DNA from: Sporosarcina oncorhynchi
Lineage (GTDB): Bacteria > Bacillota > Bacilli > Bacillales_A > Planococcaceae
DNA: 64,000 nt
Reading direction: 5' to 3'
Assembly (NCBI RefSeq): GCF_033304615.1
Contig: NZ_CP129118.1
Span: 1,918,001 to 1,982,000 of the forward strand
The first letter of the stretch is position 1, and each line of letters starts with the position of its first letter. The notes beneath the pieces are model-generated. The model was not told the DNA's origin. It made no database searches and worked only from the letters and a program-made list of their open reading frames with translations. Shown here piece by piece: positions 18,140 through 26,802 of this stretch. The position numbers were made by a program, and so were the translations under genes.

Positions 18140-20188
18140 TCAGTCTATACGTTCTTGTGATAGAGCGCCTGATTTTTTGAGATTCGTGCGTAATTTTGCA
18201 TACGCATCTTCAGTCCAAAAAGCAGTTGACGCCAACATGTCTTCGGCGTCTTTTCTAGCTGTTTCGAGTGCTCTAAAATCATGTACAAGATCCGCCATCT
18301 TAAATTCCGGCATGCCGCTTTGTTTTCTGCCAAAAAAGTCTCCGGCACCTCGGAGTTCCAGATCTTTTTCCGCCAAAAGGAAACCATCATTCGTTTCAGT
18401 CATCGACTGCATCCGTTCTTTACCTTCCTCGTTTTTCGGGTCAGCCAAGAGAACACAATAAGACTGATCGGCTCCTCTGCCAACTCGACCTCTTAACTGA
18501 TGAAGCTGTGCGAGTCCGAAACGTGTGGCATCATAAATGAGCATGAAAGTCGCATTGGGAACATTGACCCCCACCTCCACTACAGTCGTCGAAACAAGGC
18601 AGTCTATTTTCCCGTCGCTGAAATCACGCATGATTTCATCTTTTTCAGCAGGAAGGAGTCTGCCGTGCATCAGACCAACTGTGTAGCGGCCAGCAAAATG
18701 GGCAGTTAGCTGAGCATGTACATCCACCGCATTTTGGACATCCAATTTGTCAGACTCCTCAATGAGTGGACAAATGACATAAGATTGCCTGCCGGCTTGC
18801 AATTCTTTCTCCATCTTTTGCAGAACAGGCAATAAGGAGTCTTCTTTCAACCAATATGTCTCAATTTTTTTTCGTCCGGCCGGCATTTCGTCTAAAATCG
18901 ATACATCCATTTCTCCAAATGCGGTTATCGCCAACGTTCTAGGAATCGGCGTTGCCGTCATGAAAAGAACATCCGGGCTAAGCCCTTTTTCACGCAGCAC
19001 ACGTCGCTGTTCGACTCCGAAACGGTGCTGTTCATCTGTTATAACAAGGCCAAGTTTTGCAAATTCTACGTCAGGTTGAATCAACGCATGTGTACCAATA
19101 ATTAAATCGATTTCACCTTTTGACAATTGTTCCAAAATGATTTTGCGTGTTTTGCTTTTAGTCGACCCTGAAAGGAATGCAATCGTAACTCCAAATGGTT
19201 CAAGCCACTCCGAAAGTGAGTCTGCATGCTGCTCTGCAAGGATTTCCGTCGGAGCCATTAGCGCTCCCTGAAAAGATGCTGTAATAGCACCGAACAATGC
19301 GATAGCCGCAACGACTGTCTTTCCTGAACCCACATCGCCTTGAAGCAACCGGTTCATCCTTACCGGACTTTTCATTTCAGCACACAGCTCGTTGACAACC
19401 CTTTTTTGTGCACCAGTTAGTTCGAAAGGCAACGAAGAAATAAATGCTTTCAAGCGATCAAGATCATAGTCTATCTGAGTGCCTCTTTCGTCTTCTTTCC
19501 TTTTGTTCTTCAGGTAAATCATTTTCAATTGAAATTCCAATAGTTCTTCGTAAACGAATCTTCTTCTCGCTTGCTTTACATCTACAGGGGATTTCGGGAA
19601 ATGGACCATTTCTAACGCTTCTCCAATTGCGGGAAGCATATATGCTTCCCGCAATGAAACAGGAAGTGCATCTTCCATTTCATTCACACAAAGATCTAGC
19701 GCCTGTCTCATATATTTACGAAATGTCTTTTGATGCATAACATTTTTCAAACTATAGACTGGTTCAAAATCGGCCTGATCTGCCTTCGGTCCCATATTGA
19801 AATTACTTACATTGATTACTTGCCTGCCGCGGTCCCATTTACCTGTAACTGTAATGGTCGCTCCAATGCTCATTCTGTCTTTCAAATAATGTTGATTGAA
19901 AAAGACAGCTTTGATTAAATGATTTCCTGCTAGCAGACGTACTTGCATGCGTGAACGGTTTTTCCCTAAAAAAAGAACGGAAGGCTCGCTTTCGACCCTT
20001 CCTTCAATCGTGACACGTTCATTATGTGGTGTTTCGGCGAGATTTTTGAGTCTGAAGTCTTCATGACGATACGGAAATGTGTCGATCAATTGTTCAATTG
20101 TACCGATTCCTAGTTTTTGAAGTTGTTCAGCCGATGCTTTGCCGACACCTTTCAAATTCAGAACCGAATCATGAATTGACGGTGTCAC
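18140..20188 (-). CDS. recG: ATP-dependent DNA helicase RecG
   Basis: Branch-migrates stalled forks and recombination intermediates. The 682-residue protein has an N-terminal wedge/OB domain, Walker A LLQGDVGSGKTVVAA near 282, the DEAD-type box ITDEQHRFGVEQR near 380, and helicase C motifs QLRGRVGRG and ELRGAGDFFGRKQSGMPEF. It starts with GTG 20188 inside the end of sdaAA (20-base overlap) without a strong Shine-Dalgarno, so translation probably depends on coupling. A terminator follows. Confidence 0.97.
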   Translation of the reverse strand: MTPSIHDSVLNLKGVGKASAEQLQKLGIGTIEQLIDTFPYRHEDFRLKNLAETPHNERVTIEGRVESEPSVLFLGKNRSRMQVRLLAGNHLIKAVFFNQHYLKDRMSIGATITVTGKWDRGRQVINVSNFNMGPKADQADFEPVYSLKNVMHQKTFRKYMRQALDLCVNEMEDALPVSLREAYMLPAIGEALEMVHFPKSPVDVKQARRRFVYEELLEFQLKMIYLKNKRKEDERGTQIDYDLDRLKAFISSLPFELTGAQKRVVNELCAEMKSPVRMNRLLQGDVGSGKTVVAAIALFGAITASFQGALMAPTEILAEQHADSLSEWLEPFGVTIAFLSGSTKSKTRKIILEQLSKGEIDLIIGTHALIQPDVEFAKLGLVITDEQHRFGVEQRRVLREKGLSPDVLFMTATPIPRTLAITAFGEMDVSILDEMPAGRKKIETYWLKEDSLLPVLQKMEKELQAGRQSYVICPLIEESDKLDVQNAVDVHAQLTAHFAGRYTVGLMHGRLLPAEKDEIMRDFSDGKIDCLVSTTVVEVGVNVPNATFMLIYDATRFGLAQLHQLRGRVGRGADQSYCVLLADPKNEEGKERMQSMTETNDGFLLAEKDLELRGAGDFFGRKQSGMPEFKMADLVHDFRALETARKDAEDMLASTAFWTEDAYAKLRTNLKKSGALSQERID

Positions 20189-21077
20189 GACCCGCTTTAT
20201 CCTTCCCGAAAATCTCGGCTTCCAGCGCTTTTCCTGTTGGAGTAGCTGCTAATCCGCCTTTAGCTGTTTCTCTGAGTGCAGAAGGCATACTTTGACCGAT
20301 TTTATGCATCGCTTCAATCACTTCGTCTGTAGGTATTTTACTGACAACACCTGCAAGTGCCATATCTGCGCCGACAATCGCTTTTGCAGCGCCCATTGCA
20401 TTCCGTTTCACACAAGGGACTTCTACAAGACCTGCTACTGGATCACAAACAAGACCAAGCATATTCTTCATGACGATTGAGAAAGCTTCCGCACTCTGCT
20501 GTGGTGTCCCTCCTGCCATTTCAACAATAGCTGCCGCAGCCATAGATCCTGCAGAACCTGTTTCAGCCTGACATCCACCAGCTGCACCCGAAATAGATGC
20601 ATTATTGGCGACGATGAAGCCAAAAGCACCTGACGTAAATAGATAGTTCACCATCTGTTCACGCGTCGGATTCAATTTGTCTTTCACAGCGAAAAGAGTA
20701 CCCGGTACGATTCCAGCAGCCCCTGCTGTCGGCGTAGCACAAATCATCCCCATAGCTGCATTCACTTCGTTCGTTGCGACTGCTTTACTGACCGCATCCA
20801 ATAGAAGTTCACCCGATAAGGATTTACCTGTTTTTATATAGTTTTGGAGTAGCACCGCGTCTCCACCCGTTAATCCCGAAGTAGATTGCACCCCTTTCAA
20901 TCCTTCTTCAATCGCTGCCTCCATGACTGATAGATTATTGTCCATTTGTGCAATAATTTCTTCACGTGTGCGTCGTGTTATCAACATTTCCTGTTCAATC
21001 ATAATTTCAGAAATTGGCTTGCTCTCTTTTTCTGCAAGAGCGACTAATTCTTTTACATTGCTAAACAATACGTCCAT
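20169..21077 (-). CDS. sdaAA: L-serine dehydratase, alpha subunit
   Basis: Iron-sulfur subunit of the two-part L-serine deaminase that turns serine into pyruvate and ammonia. The 302-residue protein carries Cys-containing cluster segments MICATPTAGAAG, GGCQAETGSAGS and CDPVAGLVEVPC. ATG 21077 follows AGGAGG by 9 bases and gives MDVLFSNVKELV; upstream in-frame codons lack a ribosome site. It lies 42 bp after sdaAB and overlaps recG downstream. Confidence 0.95.
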   Translation of the reverse strand: MDVLFSNVKELVALAEKESKPISEIMIEQEMLITRRTREEIIAQMDNNLSVMEAAIEEGLKGVQSTSGLTGGDAVLLQNYIKTGKSLSGELLLDAVSKAVATNEVNAAMGMICATPTAGAAGIVPGTLFAVKDKLNPTREQMVNYLFTSGAFGFIVANNASISGAAGGCQAETGSAGSMAAAAIVEMAGGTPQQSAEAFSIVMKNMLGLVCDPVAGLVEVPCVKRNAMGAAKAIVGADMALAGVVSKIPTDEVIEAMHKIGQSMPSALRETAKGGLAATPTGKALEAEIFGKDKAGRDTVNS

Positions 21078-21119
21078 ATATATTTTCCTCCTCAGTTTGC
21101 TAGGGTGATTATTGTACAA

Positions 21120-21782
21120 TCAATTTGCTAGAGTTGAAACTTGCGTCACGTTCGGTAAAGCTTTTAGTTGATCTGTCAGACTTTCGTCAAACATTTGATC
21201 CACTTCTATGACCATAAGCGCCATCTTCCCTTTTTCCTTACGTCCGACTTCCATATGCGCAATGTTCATGTCATGGGCAGCAATTACATTTGAAACACCT
21301 GCAATGACACCAGCCCTGTCGTCATGGACAACAAGCAAGGCTGGGAAATGACCGGAAAGTCGGAGAGGAAACCCATTCAACTCAACAACTTCCATCGTCC
21401 CGCCACCGATTGAAATTCCGACTAGTTCCATTTCGCCTAAACTGTCTCCGATAATAACCCGAGCTGTGTTCGGGTGAACAGCTTCTTCCTCTTCAGGAAT
21501 GAATTCAAACGTCATGCCGAGCGCTGTAGCGTCTTCAAACGATGTTTTGATGCGTTCATCAAATGTATCATAATTAAGAAGGCCACCGATAATTGCCACA
21601 TCGGTACCATGACCTTTATACGTTTCTGCAAAAGAACCATAAAGATGAATTTTTGCATATTCCGGTTGTCTGCCAAACAGATCCCTTGCCACAAGACCTA
21701 TTCTTGCAGCACCCGCTGTATGTGATGATGAAGGTCCTACCATTACAGGACCGATAATTTCAAATACGGATCTATATTTCAA
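21120..21782 (-). CDS. sdaAB: L-serine dehydratase, beta subunit
   Basis: Partner of sdaAA. The N-terminal SDH-beta region (YRSVFEIIGPVMVGPSSSHTAGA) is followed by an ACT ligand-binding domain at the C-terminus (ALLVVHDDRAGVIAGVSNVI). The frame is open for 58 codons further upstream, but that part would cross the fakA terminator and has no family similarity. TTG 21782, 8-9 bases after AAGGGGG, gives 220 residues, the B. subtilis length. A catabolite-type operator candidate lies 24 bases upstream. Confidence 0.94.
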   Translation of the reverse strand: MKYRSVFEIIGPVMVGPSSSHTAGAARIGLVARDLFGRQPEYAKIHLYGSFAETYKGHGTDVAIIGGLLNYDTFDERIKTSFEDATALGMTFEFIPEEEEAVHPNTARVIIGDSLGEMELVGISIGGGTMEVVELNGFPLRLSGHFPALLVVHDDRAGVIAGVSNVIAAHDMNIAHMEVGRKEKGKMALMVIEVDQMFDESLTDQLKALPNVTQVSTLAN

Positions 21783-21805
21783 TCTAAATACCCCCTTAAG
21801 TAAAA

Positions 21806-21819
21806 GCAAAGCGCTTACA
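21806..21819. promoter_or_regulatory. Candidate CcpA site (cre) upstream of sdaAB
   Basis: GCAAAGCGCTTACA matches the cre-like core TGAAAGCGCTTACA at 12 of 14 positions, with the AGCGCT centre intact. It lies 24 bases upstream of the sdaAB start, where bound CcpA would repress. No biochemical evidence; based on sequence match only. Confidence 0.45.
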
Positions 21820-21854
21820 CATAGTTTACATGAATCAACCAATAAAAACAAAAC

Positions 21855-21902
21855 AGAGAATACAAAGAGAACGGTATACTCAGAATCGAGCATACCGTTC
21901 TC
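21855..21902 (-). terminator. Strong rho-independent terminator after fakA
   Basis: GAGAACGGTAT pairs perfectly with ATACCGTTCTC and extends inward through a G-U pair and CTC/GAG, followed by TTTGTATTCTCTGTTTT. It separates the asp23-fakA unit from sdaAB-sdaAA-recG. Confidence 0.85.
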
Positions 21903-21912
21903 ATCAGCACTT

Positions 21913-23571
21913 TCATTCAACCGAGAGAATATATGGATAAAGCGGTTGTTTACCATTATACAGTTCCACTTCGATATGATCGTAAGTGGATTCTACAAAC
22001 TTGGCGATTTCAGAAGCATCTTCATCTGAAACCCCTTCACCATAAATGAGAGTAACGATTTCATCGTCTTCATCAATCAGTGAATCCAGTAATGATTTCA
22101 TCACTGTGTCTAATGATGGATTTGATAGTATGATTTTGCTGCCCGCAAGACCCATGAAATCATCTTTTCGAATGGATATGCCATCAATGGATGTATCACG
22201 GATAGAATGTGTTACTTGTCCAGTCTTAACCCCAGATGCAGCATTCGACATCGTTTTTTCGTTTTCAGCCACTTCCGCTTCTGGATTAAAAGCAAGAATT
22301 GCTGCTAACCCTTCAGGAATTGATTTTGTTTCAACGACAGCCGCTTCGATGCCACTTACTTCAGCAGCCTGTTTTGCTGCCATGATAATATTTTTATTGT
22401 TCGGTAAAATGATTGCGCGTTCTGCGCCGACATCTTTAATCGCTTTGACAATATCTTCTGTTGAAGGATTCATTGTCTGTCCACCTTCGATAACTGTCGA
22501 TGCTCCGATACTTTTCAGTAATTCCGCTACACCAGCACCCATTGCGACAGTTATAACTGCATATGGATGGGATGAAACTTCAGCTGGATTCGCAGAATGC
22601 TGTTCACCGACAATATCAATATGCTGTTGACGCATGTTCTCGATTTTTATATTTATAAGCGAACCATATTGTTGCGCATAATTTAGCGCATCTCCAGGCT
22701 CTTCAGTGTGGATATGTACTTTCGCTAATTCTTCATCGGAAATGACAAGGAGTGAATCACCGAATTTACTAAGATCCAATCGGAATTCTGTTTCTTCAAA
22801 CGGATGACTTTTCGACTTTTCATCCTCGAATTTGACCATGAACTCCGTGCAGTATCCATAAACGATATCTTCCGTGTTCATGAATCCTTGAACGCCACGG
22901 TGATGCTCGGCATTCACCATTTCATCCATCGAGTCAGTAGCAACCCGCTCAGGAAGTTCTTCACCTTTTAGACACGCAAGAAAGCCTTCGTAAACATATA
23001 CAAGACCTTGTCCACCACTATCGACGACACCAACTTCTTTCAACACGGGAAGTAGGTCAGGCGTACGTTTTAATGAAGCTTTAGATTCTTCGACAATTGC
23101 TTCCATAACAAGAATAATGTCTTCAGTTGTTTTTGCAACTTCAACGCCTTTATTGGCAGCATCTTTGGCAACAGTTAAAATCGTACCTTCTACAGGCTTC
23201 ATAACAGCTTTATAAGCCGTTTGAACACCGTATTCCAGTGCCTCAGCAAATTTACCGCTCGTCAATGTCGCCTCTTCTTCAACCGCTTTTCCAAACCCAC
23301 GGAACAATTGAGACAGGATGACACCCGAATTCCCACGAGCTCCCATTAATAGACCTTTGGACAACGCCTGTGCTGTCTTACCCAGATGAGTAGTCACATG
23401 AGCTGCAGTCTCTTTTGCGCCTGACGTCATGGACAAATTCATATTCGTTCCTGTATCGCCATCGGGTACTGGAAACACGTTTAATGAATCGACATAATCC
23501 GCATTTAGATGAAGATGATGAGCTCCCATTTTCACCATATCCGCAAATTTAACTCCATCAATAAAATTCAT
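21913..23571 (-). CDS. fakA: Fatty acid kinase ATP-binding subunit FakA
   Basis: With a FakB lipid-binding protein, phosphorylates exogenous fatty acids for PlsY or PlsX-linked use. The 552-residue protein has an N-terminal DhaL-type kinase domain with the nucleotide motif NVFPVPDGDTGTNMN and MGARGNSGVILSQLFRG, then the DegV-like middle and C-terminal regions. ATG 23571 is 11 bases from AAGGAGG, a little long; no better in-frame start exists. It is coupled to the asp23-family gene and lies near the lipid operon, in line with its role. Confidence 0.94.
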   Translation of the reverse strand: MNFIDGVKFADMVKMGAHHLHLNADYVDSLNVFPVPDGDTGTNMNLSMTSGAKETAAHVTTHLGKTAQALSKGLLMGARGNSGVILSQLFRGFGKAVEEEATLTSGKFAEALEYGVQTAYKAVMKPVEGTILTVAKDAANKGVEVAKTTEDIILVMEAIVEESKASLKRTPDLLPVLKEVGVVDSGGQGLVYVYEGFLACLKGEELPERVATDSMDEMVNAEHHRGVQGFMNTEDIVYGYCTEFMVKFEDEKSKSHPFEETEFRLDLSKFGDSLLVISDEELAKVHIHTEEPGDALNYAQQYGSLINIKIENMRQQHIDIVGEQHSANPAEVSSHPYAVITVAMGAGVAELLKSIGASTVIEGGQTMNPSTEDIVKAIKDVGAERAIILPNNKNIIMAAKQAAEVSGIEAAVVETKSIPEGLAAILAFNPEAEVAENEKTMSNAASGVKTGQVTHSIRDTSIDGISIRKDDFMGLAGSKIILSNPSLDTVMKSLLDSLIDEDDEIVTLIYGEGVSDEDASEIAKFVESTYDHIEVELYNGKQPLYPYILSVE

Positions 23572-23592
23572 TGCAATGTTTTCCTCCTTCAA

Positions 23593-23952
23593 TCAGTTCG
23601 TCACCCGAACTCCTTGAACAAATATATTCACAGAAGCTACCGTTAACGATAATGTCTTTCTTAGTGTGTACATGACTTTGGACTGCACTTGGTAGGCAAC
23701 TTCAGAGATTTTAGTTCCGTAACCGACTATGACGTACATATCAATATGCGTTTCATCACCGATATTCCTCACGATAACCCCTTTGGTATAATTTTCTTTA
23801 CCTAGGATATCCGTAAGACCATCACGGATCTGATGACGCGAAGCCATGCCGACAATTCCGTAGCATTCGATAGTCGCCTCTCCAACCACTTGGGCTATGA
23901 CGTCATTCGTAATATCTATTGTTCCGTAATCGTTTTTCAATTCAATGGACAT
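23593..23952 (-). CDS. Asp23/Gls24-family protein (YloU)
   Basis: Small envelope-stress-associated family; in Staphylococcus Asp23 is membrane-associated through a partner. The 119 residues (MSIELKNDYGTIDITNDVIAQVV, VGMASRHQIRDGLTDIL, HIDMYVIVGYGTKISEVA, SVNIFVQGVRVTN) align along their length with B. subtilis YloU. ATG 23952 lies 8 bases after GGAGGGG; the longer frame has no ribosome site. It is transcribed divergently from rpmB and upstream of fakA, the conserved yloU-yloV pair. Specific function not known. Confidence 0.92.
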   Translation of the reverse strand: MSIELKNDYGTIDITNDVIAQVVGEATIECYGIVGMASRHQIRDGLTDILGKENYTKGVIVRNIGDETHIDMYVIVGYGTKISEVAYQVQSKVMYTLRKTLSLTVASVNIFVQGVRVTN

Positions 23953-24084
23953 GAAAGCTTCCCCTCCTGCATCCTTAATCGATATTTCCATTGTACTATA
24001 CACTTTAACTTAAGAAAAGGAGAACTATCTGATTGCTAAAGAAGATCTGTAAAGGTATTCTCCTTGAAAGAGCAGTAAAAAAGG

Positions 24085-24113
24085 TTGCAAGGCGTTATTT
24101 CCTGTGATAAAGT
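24085..24113 (+). promoter_or_regulatory. Candidate promoter of rpmB
   Basis: TTGCAA (24085-24090), 17 bases, TAAAGT (24108-24113), about 60 bases before rpmB. Each hexamer matches 4 of 6 consensus positions. Confidence 0.45.
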
Positions 24114-24174
24114 ATTATGGTATGCGAATTAGATAGTGAATCGCTTAATCATTATTAGCGAGGAGGACATAAAC

Positions 24175-24363
24175 ATGGCTAAAGAATGTGTAATTACTGG
24201 TCGTAAAGCTAGTGCGGGGAACAATCGTTCACACGCAATGAATGCTAACAGACGTACTTGGGGAGCTAACCTTCAAAAAGTCCGTATTCTTGTAAACGGC
24301 AAGCCGAAGCGCGTTTGGGTATCTGCAAGAGCACTCAAATCAGGTAAAGTACAGCGCGTTTAA
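24175..24363 (+). CDS. rpmB: 50S ribosomal protein L28
   Basis: Ribosomal protein of the large subunit. The 62-residue sequence [23 protein letters not shown] is a clear L28; the non-zinc variant, since the paired CxxC motifs are missing. ATG 24175 is 8 bases after AGGAGG. It is one of only two plus-strand genes, divergent from the asp23-family gene and convergent with spoVM, with which it shares a terminator. The same isolated orientation is known in B. subtilis. Confidence 0.98.
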   Translation: MAKECVITGRKASAGNNRSHAMNANRRTWGANLQKVRILVNGKPKRVWVSARALKSGKVQRV

Positions 24364-24396
24364 GGTATATGCGCAAAGTATACTTCCAAAGAAATA

Positions 24397-24431
24397 AAAC
24401 GCCAGGCCGATTAATCAGCCTGACGTTTTTT
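24397..24431. terminator. Bidirectional terminator shared by rpmB and spoVM
   Basis: AAAACGCCAGGC...GCCTGACGTTTTTT forms a stem with U tracts on both strands. On the minus strand its 5' arm is also the last codons and stop of spoVM (TGA at 24415-24417). Confidence 0.85.
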
Positions 24432-24570
24432 CTTTTTTCCTTTTTCGGTCCCGTTGACTTGCAGTTGCTGCCGCTTGACTTTTCGACTTATCGTCCTTTT
24501 GGAAAACAACCATGCACTTTCGGACGAAACTACTGAGAAACTTTGGCATCGTAAATGTATAAACTCGCAA
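24415..24570 (-). CDS. spoVM: Spore coat-assembly anchor peptide SpoVM, extended form
   Basis: SpoVM is a 26-residue amphipathic peptide that recognises the positively curved forespore membrane and anchors SpoIVA for coat assembly. The frame here begins at TTG 24570, 7 bases after AAAGGAG, and reads MRVYTFTMPKFLSSFVRKCM, then VVFQKDD. It matches B. subtilis SpoVM in register, including Pro9, Lys10-Phe11-Leu12, Arg17 and Lys25-Asp26. It then continues for about 25 more residues, Ser/Gln/Ala then Lys/Arg rich, to a stop inside the terminator, for 51 residues in all. It sits between thiN and rpmB, the B. subtilis position. Identity is supported by sequence and synteny; the extension is unusual. 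Confidence 0.85.
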   Translation of the reverse strand: MRVYTFTMPKFLSSFVRKCMVVFQKDDKSKSQAAATASQRDRKRKKEKTSG

Positions 24571-24583
24571 TTCCCCGCTCCTT

Positions 24584-25236
24584 TCAGGAATCTGAACTCC
24601 TTACCATTAAGCATATGCCTTGCCGGAATGAGATAGTACAAACTTCTGCAATCAGTTCATTGCTAGTAAATTTCGTCATCCCCATCCCGATTTCAGCATT
24701 CACCGTCTCGTACTTGAAGCCTGTTAACGTCAGACCGGAAACGGTGCCCCCAAAAGCGAAGAATGATACATAAGGTAGTTCATCAACTTTATAGATTCTA
24801 TGAACACCAGAGCGGAAAAATGCCAATTCATTTGAAGCATTTCTTATCGAGAATAAAACACCTGCATTTTCAAATTGCAGACGGTATAACAGATGCAACA
24901 CAGATTGAAAATGATCCAGCCTTCCACCTGTTACACCTGTTAAAATGATTTCTTCAGGTTCCAGCTCGAGCGCCCGTATGATGGCCAACTCTGTGTCTGT
25001 TTCATCTTTGTCTGAATTGAAGACGGACACTTCCTCCACGCACTCTTTGATCAGCTCTAGCTGAGTCGCTGTTATGGAATCGAAGTCACCGATGGCAATA
25101 GACGGTATAATGCCTAAATCCATGAGATGAACAGTACCGCGATCTACTCCAATGAATAGCGTGTCTTCTGAACTGCAGGCTTGCAAATCAGGCAATTCTT
25201 CTAAAGGACCACCGGCACATATGATGATTCTGTTCA

Positions 25237-25237
<1 letters not shown>
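24584..25237 (-). CDS. thiN: Thiamine pyrophosphokinase
   Basis: Converts thiamine to thiamine diphosphate. The 217-residue protein has the catalytic N-terminal domain with GVDRGTVHLMDLGIIPSIAIGDFDSI, SDKDETDTELAI and GVTGGRLDHFQSVLHLL, followed by the thiamine-binding beta domain. Its ATG overlaps the rpe stop (ATGA). It is followed by spoVM after 13 bases. Confidence 0.95.
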
Positions 25238-25902
<665 letters not shown>

Positions 25903-25903
25903 T

Positions 25904-26788
25904 TTATGAATACCTCGGCTTTCGATCAGTAATTTCTTGCAGGAATTGCACATAATTCTTATAACGAGACTGCAAGATTTCCCCAGTCTCTACCTTCGCT
26001 TTCACTGCACAACCGGGCTCTTTCGTGTGAAGACATCCCCGGAACTTACAATCTGACGCGCTGCGTTCCATTTCAACGAAATAATTCCGCAACTCCTCTT
26101 TTTCGATATGTGTGAACTCGAGTGAACTGAAACCTGGCGTGTCAGCTACAAGCCCTCCTGCCACTTCCATCAGTTCCACATGTCTCGTTGTATGCTTTCC
26201 TCTACCTAACGCATCGGAAATTTCTCCTGTTTTCAGAGCTAGCTCAGGTATGAGCGTGTTTAACAAGGTCGATTTCCCGACGCCTGATTGACCGGCAAGT
26301 ACTGTTGTTTGATCTTTCAGGAAAGGCTCCAATACAGTAAATAAATTCGGATCATCAATATATGTTTCAACGACATCATAACCAATATCTCGGTAATAGT
26401 TCAAGGCGGCTTCTGCATCCTGAACAACGCTTTCACTTGCGATATCCTTTTTCGTAACACAAATTACCGGCTTAATGCCATAAGATTCTATAACAACAAG
26501 AAACCTGTCCAGCAAATGCGGACTAAAATCAGGTTCCACCAAAGAAAAAACGAGAAAAGCCTGATCGATATTAGAGATTGGCGGCCGGACAAGTTCGTTT
26601 TTACGCTCATCAATTTCAGTTACTGTTGCATCATTGTCGCCTTCTCGGACAATTGTCACAATATCTCCGACCAATGGCGTTATTCCACGATTCCTGAAAA
26701 CACCACGGCCTTTACACTGGATCAATTGCCCGTCCTGTTCGACATAATAAAAACCACTAATTGCTTTTCTGATTTGTCCTTTTGGCAT
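25904..26788 (-). CDS. rsgA: Ribosome small-subunit GTPase RsgA (CpgA)
   Basis: GTPase acting late in 30S maturation. The 294-residue protein has an N-terminal OB fold, then circularly permuted G motifs (TKKD before GQSGVGKSTLLN, then DTPGFSSLE). A C-terminal zinc site is formed by Cys-X4-Cys-X-His-X5-Cys (CKFRGCLHTKEPGC). It lies 14 bp after prkC; in B. subtilis CpgA is a PrkC substrate and PrpC also acts on it, so the trio is functionally linked. Confidence 0.97.
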   Translation of the reverse strand: MPKGQIRKAISGFYYVEQDGQLIQCKGRGVFRNRGITPLVGDIVTIVREGDNDATVTEIDERKNELVRPPISNIDQAFLVFSLVEPDFSPHLLDRFLVVIESYGIKPVICVTKKDIASESVVQDAEAALNYYRDIGYDVVETYIDDPNLFTVLEPFLKDQTTVLAGQSGVGKSTLLNTLIPELALKTGEISDALGRGKHTTRHVELMEVAGGLVADTPGFSSLEFTHIEKEELRNYFVEMERSASDCKFRGCLHTKEPGCAVKAKVETGEILQSRYKNYVQFLQEITDRKPRYS

Positions 26789-26802
26789 CCAATCCCTCTT
26801 TC

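Noticed and set aside
21783..21956. Upstream extension of sdaAB by 58 codons
   Set aside because: It crosses the fakA terminator, is hydrophobic by chance, and has no similarity to the family; the TTG at 21782 has a ribosome site and gives the standard length.
24411..24641. A 76-codon minus-strand ORF over the thiN-rpmB gap
   Set aside because: It is out of frame with both thiN and the spoVM frame, overlaps the thiN 3' end, and has no ribosome site; the spoVM frame explains the region better.
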